Origin: Virgibacillus ihumii
GTDB lineage: Bacteria > Bacillota > Bacilli > Bacillales > Amphibacillaceae
Length of the DNA: 64,000 nt
Assembly: GCF_902726655.1 (NCBI RefSeq)
Contig: NZ_CACVAN010000001.1
Coordinates: forward strand, 2,418,001 to 2,482,000
Direction of reading: 5' to 3'
Positions 43,011 through 52,603 of the stretch are shown in pieces (position 1 is the first letter of the stretch; the number at the start of each line of letters is the position of its first letter). The notes under the pieces are model-generated. The model was not told the origin of the DNA. It worked only from the letters and a program-made list of their open reading frames with translations, and ran no database searches. The position numbers and the translations under genes were made by a program.

Positions 43011-44201
43011 TCAGATGAGACCCATTTCTTTGCCAACTTTTTCATAAATAGCAATTGCATCATCCAGCATTTCCTTCGTGTGTGCGGCAGTCGGCATATT
43101 GCGGACGCGTCCTGTTCCCCTTGGTACGGTCGGAAAAACGATAGCTTTGGCGTAAACACCTTCCTCATTTAATCGTTTACTGAATTTCTGAGCATCTTTT
43201 TCATCGCCTATAATGCACGGTGTAATCGGTGTTTCGCTGTTACCAATGTCAAAGCCAAGTTGTTTAAGACCGTCTTTCAAATAATCGCCATTCTCCCAAA
43301 GATTTTCATTCAGATCCGTTGATTCGAGCAATAGTTCCACAGCTTTGGTGCTTGCTGCTGCATCTGCTGGTGTGACGGCTGTCGAGAACAGGAATGGACG
43401 GGAACGAACTTTGAGCCAGTCAATCAGTTCGGTCTTACCAGCAACATATCCGCCGATTACCCCAATTGCTTTCGACAATGTTCCCATTTGAAAATCGACC
43501 TTATCCTGCAGTCCGAAATGTTTAACAGTTCCGGCACCTTTTCCAAGTACACCAGAGCCGTGGGCATCGTCGACATACGTAATCAAGTCAAATTCCTCGG
43601 CGATTTCGACAATTTCCGGCAATTTGGCAATGTCACCATCCATCGAAAATACGCCATCCGTAATTACCATTATTTTATTGTACTGACCGGATTCGACGGC
43701 TTCTTTTGCTTTTTGACGGAGATTTTCCATATTTGAATGTTCAAATGGAATAATCTTTGCTTTGGAAAGCCGGCAGCCGTCAATAATGGATGCGTGATTC
43801 AGTGCATCGGAAAGAATTGCATCGTTTTTATCCATCACCGCTGAAATCGCTGCCATATTGCAGTTAAAACCGGACTGATAGGAAATGACCGCTTCCGTTC
43901 CCTTAAATTCCGCAAGCTTTTTTTCCAACTCCATATGTAAATCCAATGTGCCGTTGATGGTACGAACAGCGCCTGCACCAACGCCATGTGAGTCTACTGC
44001 CTCTTTGGCCACTTCTTTCAAACGATCATCCGTCGCAAGTCCCAAATAGTTGTTGGATGAGAGATTGATCAGCTTTTTTCCGTCAATATTGATAACCGGG
44101 CCATTAGCTCCCTGTACAGGATCAATTTCGTTATATAAGCCGCGTTGTTTTAAATCGTCAATATTTTCTTCAAGAAAATTATGCAGTATTTTACTTGTCA
44201 T
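43011..44201 (-). CDS. kbl: Glycine C-acetyltransferase (2-amino-3-ketobutyrate CoA ligase) Kbl
   Basis: PLP enzyme of 396 residues that splits 2-amino-3-ketobutyrate with CoA to glycine and acetyl-CoA. Seen: [38 protein letters not shown], cofactor-binding [17 protein letters not shown], Schiff-base lysine in [17 protein letters not shown], and [16 protein letters not shown]. 8-amino-7-oxononanoate synthase (BioF) is the close relative, but the adjacent threonine dehydrogenase settles the assignment. AGGAGGAAG precedes ATG 44201. First gene of the kbl-tdh operon. Confidence 0.92.
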   Translation of the reverse strand: MTSKILHNFLEENIDDLKQRGLYNEIDPVQGANGPVINIDGKKLINLSSNNYLGLATDDRLKEVAKEAVDSHGVGAGAVRTINGTLDLHMELEKKLAEFKGTEAVISYQSGFNCNMAAISAVMDKNDAILSDALNHASIIDGCRLSKAKIIPFEHSNMENLRQKAKEAVESGQYNKIMVITDGVFSMDGDIAKLPEIVEIAEEFDLITYVDDAHGSGVLGKGAGTVKHFGLQDKVDFQMGTLSKAIGVIGGYVAGKTELIDWLKVRSRPFLFSTAVTPADAAASTKAVELLLESTDLNENLWENGDYLKDGLKQLGFDIGNSETPITPCIIGDEKDAQKFSKRLNEEGVYAKAIVFPTVPRGTGRVRNMPTAAHTKEMLDDAIAIYEKVGKEMGLI

Positions 44202-44409
44202 TCAAAACTTCCTCCTTTTATGTAAACAGTCTTAGTTTCAGTTTAACATATCAGAAGTAGTATTTGACAGTTATCATGAATTATAAATAATTCCCACAAG
44301 TTCTCAAATTGTGTAGAAATTTCTCGAAAAATATTGTGAATCCTGTGGAAAACTTACGTCAATTTTAATATACTGGAGACAGCTATACAAAACTGGGGGA
44401 TAAAGCAAG

Positions 44410-44547
44410 ATGAAGGAACTATTAATTGCCGTTTTTCTTACGTTAGTCATCAGCTTTGGAATTATCGGATATACACAGTCCACTGACGACACAAACGACA
44501 TTGTTGAACCGAAACATGAAGATAATAATACAATTGTTGTTAACTGA
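44410..44547 (+). CDS. Small membrane or secreted peptide, 45 residues
   Basis: A short gene starting MKELLIAVFLTLVISF with one hydrophobic helix (about 3-20), followed by a polar acidic tail ending in NNTIVVN. GGGGGATAAAGCAAG before ATG 44410 is a good ribosome site, and a strong terminator follows 8 bases after the stop. That pairing makes it a likely true gene despite its size. It may be a signal-anchored small protein or toxin-like peptide; no family recognised. It is divergent from kbl. Confidence 0.6.
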   Translation: MKELLIAVFLTLVISFGIIGYTQSTDDTNDIVEPKHEDNNTIVVN

Positions 44548-44554
44548 TAGAATT

Positions 44555-44588
44555 GGGAAAGCACCGTAATCGATGCTTTCCTTTTTTT
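44555..44588 (+). terminator. Terminator after the small peptide gene
   Basis: Stem GGAAAGCA/TGCTTTCC with a 9-base loop followed by seven T. It also lies just past the convergent LysM-3D gene. Confidence 0.88.
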
Positions 44589-44600
44589 GTTCAAATACTA

Positions 44601-45404
44601 TTACTCTACGATTGTTACATCAACAGTGCGTACGCCCCAGTCATATGCTTCGCTTTTTGTTGGAACATGCACATCAATCTTGTTGCCTTGGATAGCTCCG
44701 CCGACATCAGCAGCAGTAGCATAACCATAGCCTTCTACATATACTTTTGTACCCAAAGGAATTACATTCGGATCAACTGCGATTACTTTTTTATTTGGAT
44801 TTGCATTCAAATCCACACCAGTAGCAGTTACACCTGAGCAACCTTCACAATCAGCTGTATACGCTGTTGCAGTTACTGTAATGGTTTCTCCTTCAGGATT
44901 GTCATTATTATTCTGTTTTGTTGTTTCAGCTGCTTCTGCAGTATTTTCTTCTGTGTTCGTTTCACTGGCTTTACTTTCTGAAGCAGCAGCTTTGTCCGCT
45001 TCTTCAGCACTTGGTTCTTTCACATCTGCTGGTGCAGCGTCATCCTGACCAACATTTACACCATTAACTTTAAGTTCCTGGCCAACCGTAATCAGGCTTG
45101 ACTGCAGGTTGTTCCATTCTTTAAGGTCCTGAACAGAAACATTGTATTCCTGTCCAATACCATATAATGTATCGCCGTCTTGAACTTTATATAATTCATT
45201 TATGAATAGTTTTTGTTTTGGATGAATGACAGTAGTTTTTAAGTCATTTGCTTCTTTTAATTCTTTAACGGTAGTATCATATTCTTGTGCAATGGACCAA
45301 AGGGTATCTCCTTTTTCAACTTTGTACTCTTCGGCTGATGCAGTTGATACAGTTGCGCCAGCGATAATGACACCAGTAGCAAGTGCGGCTACTAATTTCT
45401 TCAT
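44601..45404 (-). CDS. Secreted LysM and 3D-domain cell wall protein (YocH-like)
   Basis: Exported protein of 267 residues. A signal peptide (MKKLVAALATGVIIAGATVSTASA) precedes two LysM domains (about 26-70 and 71-115, YKVEKGDTLWSIAQEY and YKVQDGDTLYGIGQEY). An Ala/Glu-rich linker leads to a C-terminal 3D domain (about 175-267) with catalytic aspartates in AATAADVGGAIQGNKIDVHV and VIAVDPNVIPLGT. This is the plan of YocH-type muralytic proteins, which bind peptidoglycan and cleave it. The upstream 200 bases hold several TGTAAY/CGTWAC half-sites, but not a clean WalR direct repeat. Confidence 0.88.
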   Translation of the reverse strand: MKKLVAALATGVIIAGATVSTASAEEYKVEKGDTLWSIAQEYDTTVKELKEANDLKTTVIHPKQKLFINELYKVQDGDTLYGIGQEYNVSVQDLKEWNNLQSSLITVGQELKVNGVNVGQDDAAPADVKEPSAEEADKAAASESKASETNTEENTAEAAETTKQNNNDNPEGETITVTATAYTADCEGCSGVTATGVDLNANPNKKVIAVDPNVIPLGTKVYVEGYGYATAADVGGAIQGNKIDVHVPTKSEAYDWGVRTVDVTIVE

Positions 45405-45606
45405 TGGTGTTCCCTCCTTAAATTTCTGACAATCAATACTCTATCACAGGAGGACGATCAATGCAGTTACAGGAAATTTAAGAGTGTATTACACGGATTA
45501 CCAATCTCGCATTGAAATATTACAATTATAATAGAATTGTAACGAAAGGCTCGATTGTTACGAAAAAGCATACGCTTTTGTAACAGGGATATATTTGAAA
45601 ATACTG

Positions 45607-47133
45607 CTATGACCGCTTTTTGACAGAATCACCCTGCCCAGCCAAAAAGAGTCCAACTGCAATAACCAAAATTGACAGCACCGCCGCGGTCAAAAACAAT
45701 CCGTCAAAACCCGTTTGCAGAATGCGGGATAGTACAGCAAAAAGTTCATGCTGCAATCCTGTATCCGTAATCTGGTTTAGTTTTTCTGCCAGGTCATTAT
45801 AATTACTTCCCGTAATTTCGACCATTACCCGTTCACCGTATGTATCCTGGAGAGTCTGCTCGGCTTTTGAAATACCACTAGCAATAAAACCCGCATATAA
45901 TGCAGGAAACAATGTAAGCCCGATTTGTCTGATCAGCGATAATGTTCCAAGTGCAGAGCCTTGTTCATTTTCCTGTGCACTGTTACCTGCCAGCACATTA
46001 AGCGGCGCCCCAAGCAGGATACCCAACCCGATACCCGCCATTGTGCTTGCTGCAAAAAAGGTCCAAAATCCGGTAACCATTACTGGAAACATTCCGAACC
46101 CGATCAAACCGATGACACCTGCCAGAACTACCGCTTTGGAAGGCCCTTTTTTATCCGTCATATACCCGCCAAGACCTGCACCAATTCCCGAAGCAACTGC
46201 CATCGGAGTCAGCCAGTAGCCGGCATTTTCAACCGGGACCTGCAACACCTGCTGTACATAGGAAGGGATGAAAATAATTCCCGCCAGAAAACCACCGGAC
46301 AGCACCCCTAAAATGAGTGTCACCTGAAACAGCCGTGTGCGGATCAAAGATGAGGAAATGATAGGATCGCCGCCACGCTGTTCCAGGTGACGTTCATGTA
46401 TCAGCAAAACACCAAACAATACCAATCCAATTAAGATGAACAGGATAACGGACAGAATGGAGCGCCCATCCATACCTGTTATCCCATACATCATTGCCAA
46501 TATTGCCAAACTCAGCAAGGCAATACCTTTATAATCCAGGGCGCTCTCTGAACCAGGCTTGGATTCGTCAATTTTAATCATTCCGGCAATCACCAAAAAA
46601 ATAGCAATCGGAATATTTATCAAAAACATCCAATGCCAATTTCCGGTTACATTTAAAATAACTGCACCTAGATTTGGACCGATAATTGCTGAAAGTCCAT
46701 GCATTCCGCCGAGCATTCCTAGCGCTTTGCCCTGTTTGTTCTTTGGAAGAGTCGCCAGAATATACGAACTGCCAATGATAAAGATGCCACCGCCACCGAT
46801 CGCCTGGATAAAACGCGATAGAAGCAAAAACGGGAATGTGGGACTTATCGAAACCAACAGGGAGCCCATTCCGAACAGTACAATTTCTATAATAAACAGA
46901 CGTTTCCGTCCATACTTATCCGATAACTTTCCGATAATCGGCACACTGATTGCGATACCCAGTGTATAGATAGTAATACTCCACGCACCCCATGAAGCGG
47001 AAACATTAAATGCTTCATTAATCGTTGTGAGTGCGGTACTGATTATTCCATTATCAAGCCCTGCCATGAACACACCGATGGTAAACAGGGTAATAGACCA
47101 CTTTTGTGATGACTTCATTCTGTCCGGCATCAT
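45607..47133 (-). CDS. MFS multidrug exporter, DHA2 (14-helix) family
   Basis: Membrane protein of 508 residues with 14 predicted helices. It has motif D1 near MAGLDNGIISTALTTINEAF (family D-x-T-I-V-x-V-A-L-P region), motif A GKLSDKYGRKRLF, motif C-like GMLGGMHGLSAIIGPNLGAVI and a large extracytoplasmic loop before the last helix (about 430-470). EmrB/QacA-type exporters expel drugs or organic cations by proton antiport. GGGGATGAA precedes ATG 47133. No regulator is adjacent; repeat array E lies upstream. Confidence 0.87.
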   Translation of the reverse strand: MMPDRMKSSQKWSITLFTIGVFMAGLDNGIISTALTTINEAFNVSASWGAWSITIYTLGIAISVPIIGKLSDKYGRKRLFIIEIVLFGMGSLLVSISPTFPFLLLSRFIQAIGGGGIFIIGSSYILATLPKNKQGKALGMLGGMHGLSAIIGPNLGAVILNVTGNWHWMFLINIPIAIFLVIAGMIKIDESKPGSESALDYKGIALLSLAILAMMYGITGMDGRSILSVILFILIGLVLFGVLLIHERHLEQRGGDPIISSSLIRTRLFQVTLILGVLSGGFLAGIIFIPSYVQQVLQVPVENAGYWLTPMAVASGIGAGLGGYMTDKKGPSKAVVLAGVIGLIGFGMFPVMVTGFWTFFAASTMAGIGLGILLGAPLNVLAGNSAQENEQGSALGTLSLIRQIGLTLFPALYAGFIASGISKAEQTLQDTYGERVMVEITGSNYNDLAEKLNQITDTGLQHELFAVLSRILQTGFDGLFLTAAVLSILVIAVGLFLAGQGDSVKKRS

Positions 47134-47221
47134 TTCATCCCCAATAATTATGTACGCGGGTCACCTCAAGGGGGACCCGCTGTTGTTTAGTAAACACTGA
47201 CATTGAAAAAATAGTGTATAA

Positions 47222-47389
47222 CACCGCTCCGTAAATACAGTACGCCGGGTTGTTCTCTCCCATCGCCGTATCTTAGGCAAAATCCGCCGTATAAAAGTAC
47301 GAATGCGCCGTACTTTGACCCAAAATCGCTGTATAAAAGCAGAGAACCACCGTACATTAAGAGCAACCCGCCTTACTGAAATTTATTAA
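47222..47389. repeat. Array E: eight 21-bp direct repeats, core CGCCGTAY
   Basis: Units start at 47222, 47243, 47264, 47285, 47306, 47327, 47348 and 47369, every step exactly 21. The core CGCCGTAT varies to CACCGTAC, CGCTGTAT or CGCCGGGT while the rest of each unit is nearly unrelated (AAAAGNA is shared by two). It fills the space between the MFS exporter and the DUF1002 gene. The other bases of this gap show no feature. Confidence 0.8.
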
Positions 47390-47411
47390 TGATTGGTCAA
47401 AAACTCCACCT

Positions 47412-48323
47412 TTATCCAAAAATACTTTGAAATAAATTGCGGATGGCATTGAAAATATCATTAAAGAAGTTTTTCACCTTGGTCCAGAAACCTTCATTAT
47501 TCACGATGTCGTTGATTTTATCCTGGACCTGTGATGCGATATCGTTCAGCTGTGATGAGACGTTGTCAAAGTTAATATCGAGATTGCGCATTTTTTCAAA
47601 TAAGTCGATCAGCATCTGGCGATCGGCTTCACTCAAGGAAATTCCAAGGTTATTTAATTCTTCTTCAACAATTTGCCGAACTTCCTCTTTCGTGGCAGGA
47701 TTTTGTTCAGCAATCGCTTTTTTGATTTCTGTCAATAGTTCACTTACTTTCTCCTGGCTTAGCCCTTCCTTATTGGCAAGCTCCGTTGCCACACCCAGCT
47801 CTTCATCGGCAACCTGCATGCGGTCCTTATCAAGAGTGGCACCTTGCGCATCATATGCTTTATAAATGCCGGTCAGAGCTGAATGGCCGCTCACTTTCAC
47901 CGGTGACGCCACATCTACCGTGGCATTTTCCACACCAGCAGTCAGCAATGCATTAGCATACATTTCAGTTGTCACCTGTGTAATATTATCGGGTGTTACA
48001 ATATTTACGCTCAGCCCGCTTCCCTCTTCTTCCCGGGTTATTTTCGCCGATGAATACATGTTGGAATTCGGGTTCCCGTTAATATATTTTGCGATATCTT
48101 CACCTGTGACCGTGTATTCCTGTACATTCTCCGGATTTTGCACATCCAGCAGTTCCCTGACTTCCTGTTCTTGTGATGCAGATAAAGTTTCTCCATATAC
48201 TATAATTGGGGCACCAAGCTTTTCATTTATTCCGCCCCCTGTTGCCAGGACAGACCCACTGAATCCAGCTATTAATGTAAACACCAGTATCATAATAATG
48301 CTGGTTTTTATAAAACGTCTCAT
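47412..48323 (-). CDS. Secreted DUF1002 protein (YpuA-like)
   Basis: Exported protein of 303 residues. Signal peptide MRRFIKTSIIMILVFTLIAG, then the DUF1002 body: PIIVYGETLSASQEQEVRELL, YTVTGEDIAKYI, SSAKITREEEGSGLSVNIVTPDNIT and ALLTAGVENATVDVASPVKVSGHSALTGIYKAYDA are close to YpuA of B. subtilis. The C-terminal third is helical and amphipathic, ending in aromatic NFFNDIFNAIRNLFQSIFG that may contact membrane. Function not established; YpuA is linked to cell envelope stress in Bacillus as I recall. Single gene. Confidence 0.87.
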   Translation of the reverse strand: MRRFIKTSIIMILVFTLIAGFSGSVLATGGGINEKLGAPIIVYGETLSASQEQEVRELLDVQNPENVQEYTVTGEDIAKYINGNPNSNMYSSAKITREEEGSGLSVNIVTPDNITQVTTEMYANALLTAGVENATVDVASPVKVSGHSALTGIYKAYDAQGATLDKDRMQVADEELGVATELANKEGLSQEKVSELLTEIKKAIAEQNPATKEEVRQIVEEELNNLGISLSEADRQMLIDLFEKMRNLDINFDNVSSQLNDIASQVQDKINDIVNNEGFWTKVKNFFNDIFNAIRNLFQSIFG

Positions 48324-48519
48324 TGTGAAAGTGCTCCTTTTTTATTTAGAATACTATCAAAAACATTATAACGGAATAGAACTGCACAGGCCAATCTTTG
48401 TTGTGAACAAATGCACTGAGCGTGATATAAAAATTAACCCCAAATCATAATACAGATTTATAAGCATTTATGTTTTCTTTTCTTATTTACTGCTATATAT
48501 TTAGAGTATCGAAATATTT

Positions 48520-49788
48520 ATGGGAAAGAAGGGATTTGTTATTTCTGAACAAAATCCTAATATAAAACGAAATTTAATCATTATGTGGTTTGCCAATTTT
48601 TTCGTTGCAGGCAGCATTACTATGGTTCTTCCGTTCATATCTTTATATATTGAAGAATTTGGAAATTTCTCCGATGACTACGTGCAAACATGGTCAGGAT
48701 GGATTTTTGGCATCACCTTTGTTACAGCCTTTATTTTTTCCCCGATCTGGGGCCGGATTGGAGATAAATTCGGGCGGAAAAAGATTCTGATCTTCTCTGC
48801 GGCGGGGCTCGGCGTATCGATATTGCTGATGGGATTCGCCACTTCCGTCTGGGAATTGTTTTTATTACGGCTGTTTATGGGAATTTTTACGGGGTTTATC
48901 CCCACGTCACAAGCGATGATTTCCACTCAGACGTCCAAAAGAATCGCCGGACAGGTGCTTGGTACTCTGCAAACCGGAAGTATCACTGGGGCTTTAATGG
49001 GTCCAATGCTTGGCGGTGCACTTGCAGATGTGTTCGGTTACGCCACCACATTCCGCTGGACGTCCATAACTATCATGGCATCAGGCTTAATTGTTCTTTT
49101 CGGGGTGAAAGAACTGCTTATTAAAAAAGATGATAATGAAACGGAATTTAAATCGTATTCGACAAAAGAAGTGTTACTGCACGTCGCTAAGAACCCGGTG
49201 CTTTTGGTTGTTATGCTCCTTTCAGCACTGGTACAGATTGCCCACTTCAGTATCCAACCGATTTTATCCCTGTATGTTGCCGAAATTCACGGTCCTGCGA
49301 ACATTGCCTTTTTCTCCGGTGTGGCATTCTCCGCTGCAGGGCTTGGCAATCTGCTGATGGCAAAACGCTGGGGCCGGCTTGGAGACCGGATTGGTTATAC
49401 GAAAATAATGATCTTTTTGCTATTCATGGCTGGAATCGTGTATTTCCCGGGAGCATTTGTCACGAATATCTGGCAGCTTGTTGTGCTGAGGTTTTTACTG
49501 GGGATTTCCATTGGCGGTCTCGTTCCGGTAAGAATTGCATATATTCGTCAGGAAGCACCGCTTTCCATGCAGGGAGAAGTGCTTGGCTACAATACCAGCT
49601 TGCGTTTCCTCGGAAATATTATTGGTCCTGCATTAGGAGGTGTCATTGCTGGGTTCTTCGGCTTTACCGGTGTGTTCTTTGTAACAAGCGGATTGCTGAT
49701 ACTTGGCGGAACCATCATGCTTATCGCCTGGTACCGGCATGAGTATGAAGGAAAACGCGCACAATCCTTCTCATCATCACGCGGATGA
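48520..49788 (+). CDS. MFS multidrug exporter, DHA1 (12-helix) family
   Basis: Membrane protein of about 415-422 residues with 12 helices. Motif A is RIGDKFGRKKILIFSAAGLG; motif C-like GPMLGGALADVFGY and the second-half repeat RLGDRIGYTKIMIFLL are also present. It probably exports drugs or sugars by proton antiport. The only ATG (48520) has no good ribosome site, whereas AAGAAGGGA lies 6 bases before the ATT codon at 48541, where related proteins tend to start with SEQNP-like sequence. ATT initiation is therefore possible. It is divergent from the DUF1002 gene. Confidence 0.85.
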   Translation: MGKKGFVISEQNPNIKRNLIIMWFANFFVAGSITMVLPFISLYIEEFGNFSDDYVQTWSGWIFGITFVTAFIFSPIWGRIGDKFGRKKILIFSAAGLGVSILLMGFATSVWELFLLRLFMGIFTGFIPTSQAMISTQTSKRIAGQVLGTLQTGSITGALMGPMLGGALADVFGYATTFRWTSITIMASGLIVLFGVKELLIKKDDNETEFKSYSTKEVLLHVAKNPVLLVVMLLSALVQIAHFSIQPILSLYVAEIHGPANIAFFSGVAFSAAGLGNLLMAKRWGRLGDRIGYTKIMIFLLFMAGIVYFPGAFVTNIWQLVVLRFLLGISIGGLVPVRIAYIRQEAPLSMQGEVLGYNTSLRFLGNIIGPALGGVIAGFFGFTGVFFVTSGLLILGGTIMLIAWYRHEYEGKRAQSFSSSRG

Positions 49789-49879
49789 GGTTTTTATGTA
49801 CGAAATGATTGATTTGTTCTGCTGAATATGCTAAAACTAACAGAGTCGATATTTTACCATTAGAAAGAAAGTGATAGCA

Positions 49880-50125
49880 ATGGGTATTGTCGTTGTTGAG
49901 GTTTGTGACGGAAATGCAATCACTACTTTAGATATAGAAGGAATTATTGAAAAGGAGTTTCCCGAAGTTGCGGTTTTGATGAATGAATGTTTATCATTTT
50001 GCGGACTTTGCCGGGTGAAGCCATATGCATTGGTCAATAACAAACGCGTCTTTGGTAATACTCCAGAAGAGTGTCTGGACAAAATCCGTTCAGCAATTAA
50101 AGAAGAACTGGCTGTTTATCAATAA
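49880..50125 (+). CDS. yuzB: YuzB family protein (DUF1450)
   Basis: Small cytoplasmic protein of 81 residues. The family core is MGIVVVEVCDGNAIT... and the cysteine motif CLSFCGLCRVKPYALVNNKRVFGNTPEEC, which looks thioredoxin-like or metal/iron-sulfur binding. No activity is known. ATG 49880 is preceded by AAAGTGAT. Its end overlaps the terminator stem. Single gene. Confidence 0.87.
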   Translation: MGIVVVEVCDGNAITTLDIEGIIEKEFPEVAVLMNECLSFCGLCRVKPYALVNNKRVFGNTPEECLDKIRSAIKEELAVYQ

Positions 50126-50145
50126 GCAGCCAGTTCTTTGATTTC
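50103..50145 (+). terminator. Terminator after yuzB
   Basis: Stem AAGAACTGGCTG/CAGCCAGTTCTT with a 12-base loop that includes the yuzB stop, followed by TGATTT. Confidence 0.75.
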
Positions 50146-50235
50146 CGGCAAAAAATCATTGTCGAATTCTTATATTCTGATGAAATATAACATGTTCCGA
50201 CAAAATATTTCCCGGGAAATATTTGTCGAATCGCA

Positions 50236-51405
50236 TTATAAACTTGCCCTCAAAATCCTCAGCGAATCCTGTCGAGTCAGTTTTTTAAATTTACCGTACT
50301 CCGGTTTTGCCGCTGCACTTTTGTCAGCAATTGCTTCCATATCATTTTCCGTTATTCCGTAATCCGACAACTTTTCCGGTGTACCAATGCGATTCCAGAA
50401 TGCTCGAAGTTGATTGATACCTGCCAACGCCACATCGTAATCACTTTTGCCTTCAGAGCTCACCTCAAAGACACGAACGGCGAGTTGTGCAAAGCGCTCA
50501 GTATTCGTTTCATCGAGTACATGTTTCATCCAGTTTGGAAATAAAATAGCAATTCCGCCGGCATGCGGGATGTCATGAATTGCCGAAACAGCATGTTCCA
50601 AATCATGAGTTGCCCAGTCACCTTTATATCCCATATTGAGCATACCGTTTCGGGCAAGCACTGCATTCAGCATCATCGTTTCGCGATATTGGTAATTTTC
50701 GGGGTCATGCAATAGTCCTGGACCAGTTTTTACCAGATCCTTTAAAATCGTCTCGCAAAGTCCGTCCTGCACCGGGGTGTTTGACGCGTGATGGAAGTAA
50801 TTCTCCAACACATGTGCCATAATATCAACAATTCCAAATGCAGTTTGTTCGCGAGGAACTGAATATGTAAATGTCGGATCGAGAATCGAAAACTTTGGAT
50901 AAGTAAATGAAGAAGCCCAACCCCTTTTTTCTTTCGTTTCCCAATTTGTAATGACCGAGCTTGCATTCATCTCGGAACCGGCTGATGCTATGGTGACAAT
51001 TGTTCCACATGGAAGAGCATCTGTTGGTCTTTCCTTTTTTGTAATGAGATCCCATACGTCAGTATCTGTTTTGGCCCCAATTGCGACAGCCTTTGCAGCA
51101 TCAATCACACTTCCGCCGCCAACTGCAAGCAGAAAGTCAATTTTTTCTTGTTTACAGCGATCCACGGCCTGTCTTACTGTTGACAACTTCGGATTCGGTT
51201 CGATGCCGGAAAACTCTACTGTTTCTGCGTTTATTTTACCTAGCTCTTCCATAATAGCATCATAAATACCGTTTTTCTTAATACTTCCGCCACCATATAG
51301 CAGTAATACCTTTTTGCCATACGTGGATATTTCCCCGGGAAGCGCAGCAAGCTGATCCTTCCCGAAAATTAATTTTACCGGATTATGAAATGTAAAATTA
51401 TCCAT
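50236..51405 (-). CDS. Iron-containing alcohol dehydrogenase (YugJ/BdhA-like)
   Basis: Type III alcohol dehydrogenase of 389 residues. The NAD(P) motif GGGS is in [13 protein letters not shown] and [18 protein letters not shown]. Metal ligands appear in [35 protein letters not shown] (three histidines). The opening [12 protein letters not shown] is typical of YugJ/YugK and clostridial butanol dehydrogenases. It would reduce aldehydes to alcohols or the reverse. It is the last gene of a tight unit with RidA and the lysozyme-like gene (gaps of 12 and 17 bases). No obvious functional tie joins the three. Confidence 0.9.
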   Translation of the reverse strand: MDNFTFHNPVKLIFGKDQLAALPGEISTYGKKVLLLYGGGSIKKNGIYDAIMEELGKINAETVEFSGIEPNPKLSTVRQAVDRCKQEKIDFLLAVGGGSVIDAAKAVAIGAKTDTDVWDLITKKERPTDALPCGTIVTIASAGSEMNASSVITNWETKEKRGWASSFTYPKFSILDPTFTYSVPREQTAFGIVDIMAHVLENYFHHASNTPVQDGLCETILKDLVKTGPGLLHDPENYQYRETMMLNAVLARNGMLNMGYKGDWATHDLEHAVSAIHDIPHAGGIAILFPNWMKHVLDETNTERFAQLAVRVFEVSSEGKSDYDVALAGINQLRAFWNRIGTPEKLSDYGITENDMEAIADKSAAAKPEYGKFKKLTRQDSLRILRASL

Positions 51406-51422
51406 TACTGCGCCTCCCCTGT

Positions 51423-51800
51423 TTATAACTTATACGCGACAACATCCATTTCTACCAATACATCTTTCGGCAGACGGCTTACTTCGACTGTTGCTCTGGC
51501 AGGATATGGATCGGTCAAATAGCTGCCGTAAATCTCATTTACCGTCGCAAAGTCATCCATTGATTTCAGATAGATGGTAAACTTCACTACTTGCGCAAAC
51601 TCAACGTCCGCTTCGTCCAAAATAGCTTTCAAATTCTTTATGACCTGCTCTGTCTGATTTTCAATCCCTTGGACAACCTCTTCTGTGTCCGGATTAATCG
51701 GTATCTGACCGGAGACATAAACAAAATCCCCCGCTTGAATTGCTTGTGAATATGGACCGATTGCTTCTGGTGCATTGTTTGTATAAATTGATCGTACCAT
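51423..51800 (-). CDS. RidA family imine/enamine deaminase
   Basis: Protein of 125 residues, the standard RidA (YjgF/YER057c) length, forming trimers that hydrolyse reactive 2-aminoacrylate and related imines from PLP enzymes. Motifs: [39 protein letters not shown], the catalytic arginine in [15 protein letters not shown] and the final [19 protein letters not shown] precedes ATG 51800. With HutH, the methionine gamma-lyase and Kbl in the region, imine clean-up is a sensible role. Middle gene of the three-gene unit. Confidence 0.92.
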   Translation of the reverse strand: MVRSIYTNNAPEAIGPYSQAIQAGDFVYVSGQIPINPDTEEVVQGIENQTEQVIKNLKAILDEADVEFAQVVKFTIYLKSMDDFATVNEIYGSYLTDPYPARATVEVSRLPKDVLVEMDVVAYKL

Positions 51801-51812
51801 TTAAACTCCTCC

Positions 51813-52433
51813 TTATTTTTCTGCAGTTAGTTTCTGCTTATATTGCATAACGTCACGGACATAATAAATATCCCCGTAACATGCATTATACTTTTCAGCT
51901 TCCTCCCGTAAGCATGTATAAATAGCCTGATTTTCTGCAGTTCGATACATCTTTTGGGAAAAATCAATAGCAAGCTCCAGTGAGTATGTTCCCGAATTTT
52001 TATTGACATAATCAATGAAACCTCTGCCAAAATTATACGATTGGATGGCCAATTTCACATCACCGTCAGCATCTTTGATTGCCTGTGAAAAATAATAGAC
52101 GCCCTGTTTAATGGAAAGTTCGGGGCTGTTGATACAACCTCGTTCACCACAATAACTTTCGGATGACTGCATCGGATCCTTCCCTCTTCCGCCTGATTCC
52201 TGCATCATCATCGCCAACAGAACATCGACATGCTCGGTAACTCCATACTGTTTTGCATATTTTTCAACAACCGGTTTATAATCCCATACTTTTTCATTAA
52301 CCAGCTGCCGGGAAATATTAAAATCGTTTTCCGCCAACCTGATGGAAAGAATCGAGACAAGTATAAAGACACCAATCATTGCACCAGTTATGACAAACGT
52401 TTTTTTCAACGCTTTTTTTGTTTTTCGTTTCAT
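51813..52433 (-). CDS. Lysozyme-like (lytic transglycosylase) membrane-anchored protein
   Basis: Protein of 206 residues with a basic N-terminus (MKRKTKKALKK), one membrane helix (about 12-32) and an external lysozyme-like domain of the CwlT/YocA type. VDVLLAMMMQESGGRGKDPMQSSESYCG carries the catalytic glutamate (M-Q-E-S-G-G-R). ELSIKQGVYYFSQAIKDADGDVKLAIQSYNFGRGFIDYV is the substrate-groove region. It should cleave peptidoglycan glycan strands. Members are often found in conjugative elements, but no other transfer gene is here. First gene of the unit with RidA and the alcohol dehydrogenase. Confidence 0.85.
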   Translation of the reverse strand: MKRKTKKALKKTFVITGAMIGVFILVSILSIRLAENDFNISRQLVNEKVWDYKPVVEKYAKQYGVTEHVDVLLAMMMQESGGRGKDPMQSSESYCGERGCINSPELSIKQGVYYFSQAIKDADGDVKLAIQSYNFGRGFIDYVNKNSGTYSLELAIDFSQKMYRTAENQAIYTCLREEAEKYNACYGDIYYVRDVMQYKQKLTAEK

Positions 52434-52603
52434 TTAATCCTCCGAAAACCGATTCTTTTTTTTACTATATTCGCTATTCTATACTGTTTCAATTGTATCA
52501 TGGATTTTCCGTTCTGTTTACTGCGATAAATTTTTAAAATAATTTTAATAATGTGATATTATAAAGATAAGCTTATATAAAAATGAAAAAGGGGATGATT
52601 TGC

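Noticed and set aside
45405..45606. WalR box upstream of the YocH-like gene
   Set aside because: Several TGTAAY-type half-sites are present, but no pair with the required 5-base spacing in direct repeat.
51813..52433. Remnant of a conjugative element, suggested by the CwlT/YocA-like lysozyme domain
   Set aside because: No integrase, relaxase or type IV secretion gene nearby; the gene is in a unit with housekeeping-type neighbours.
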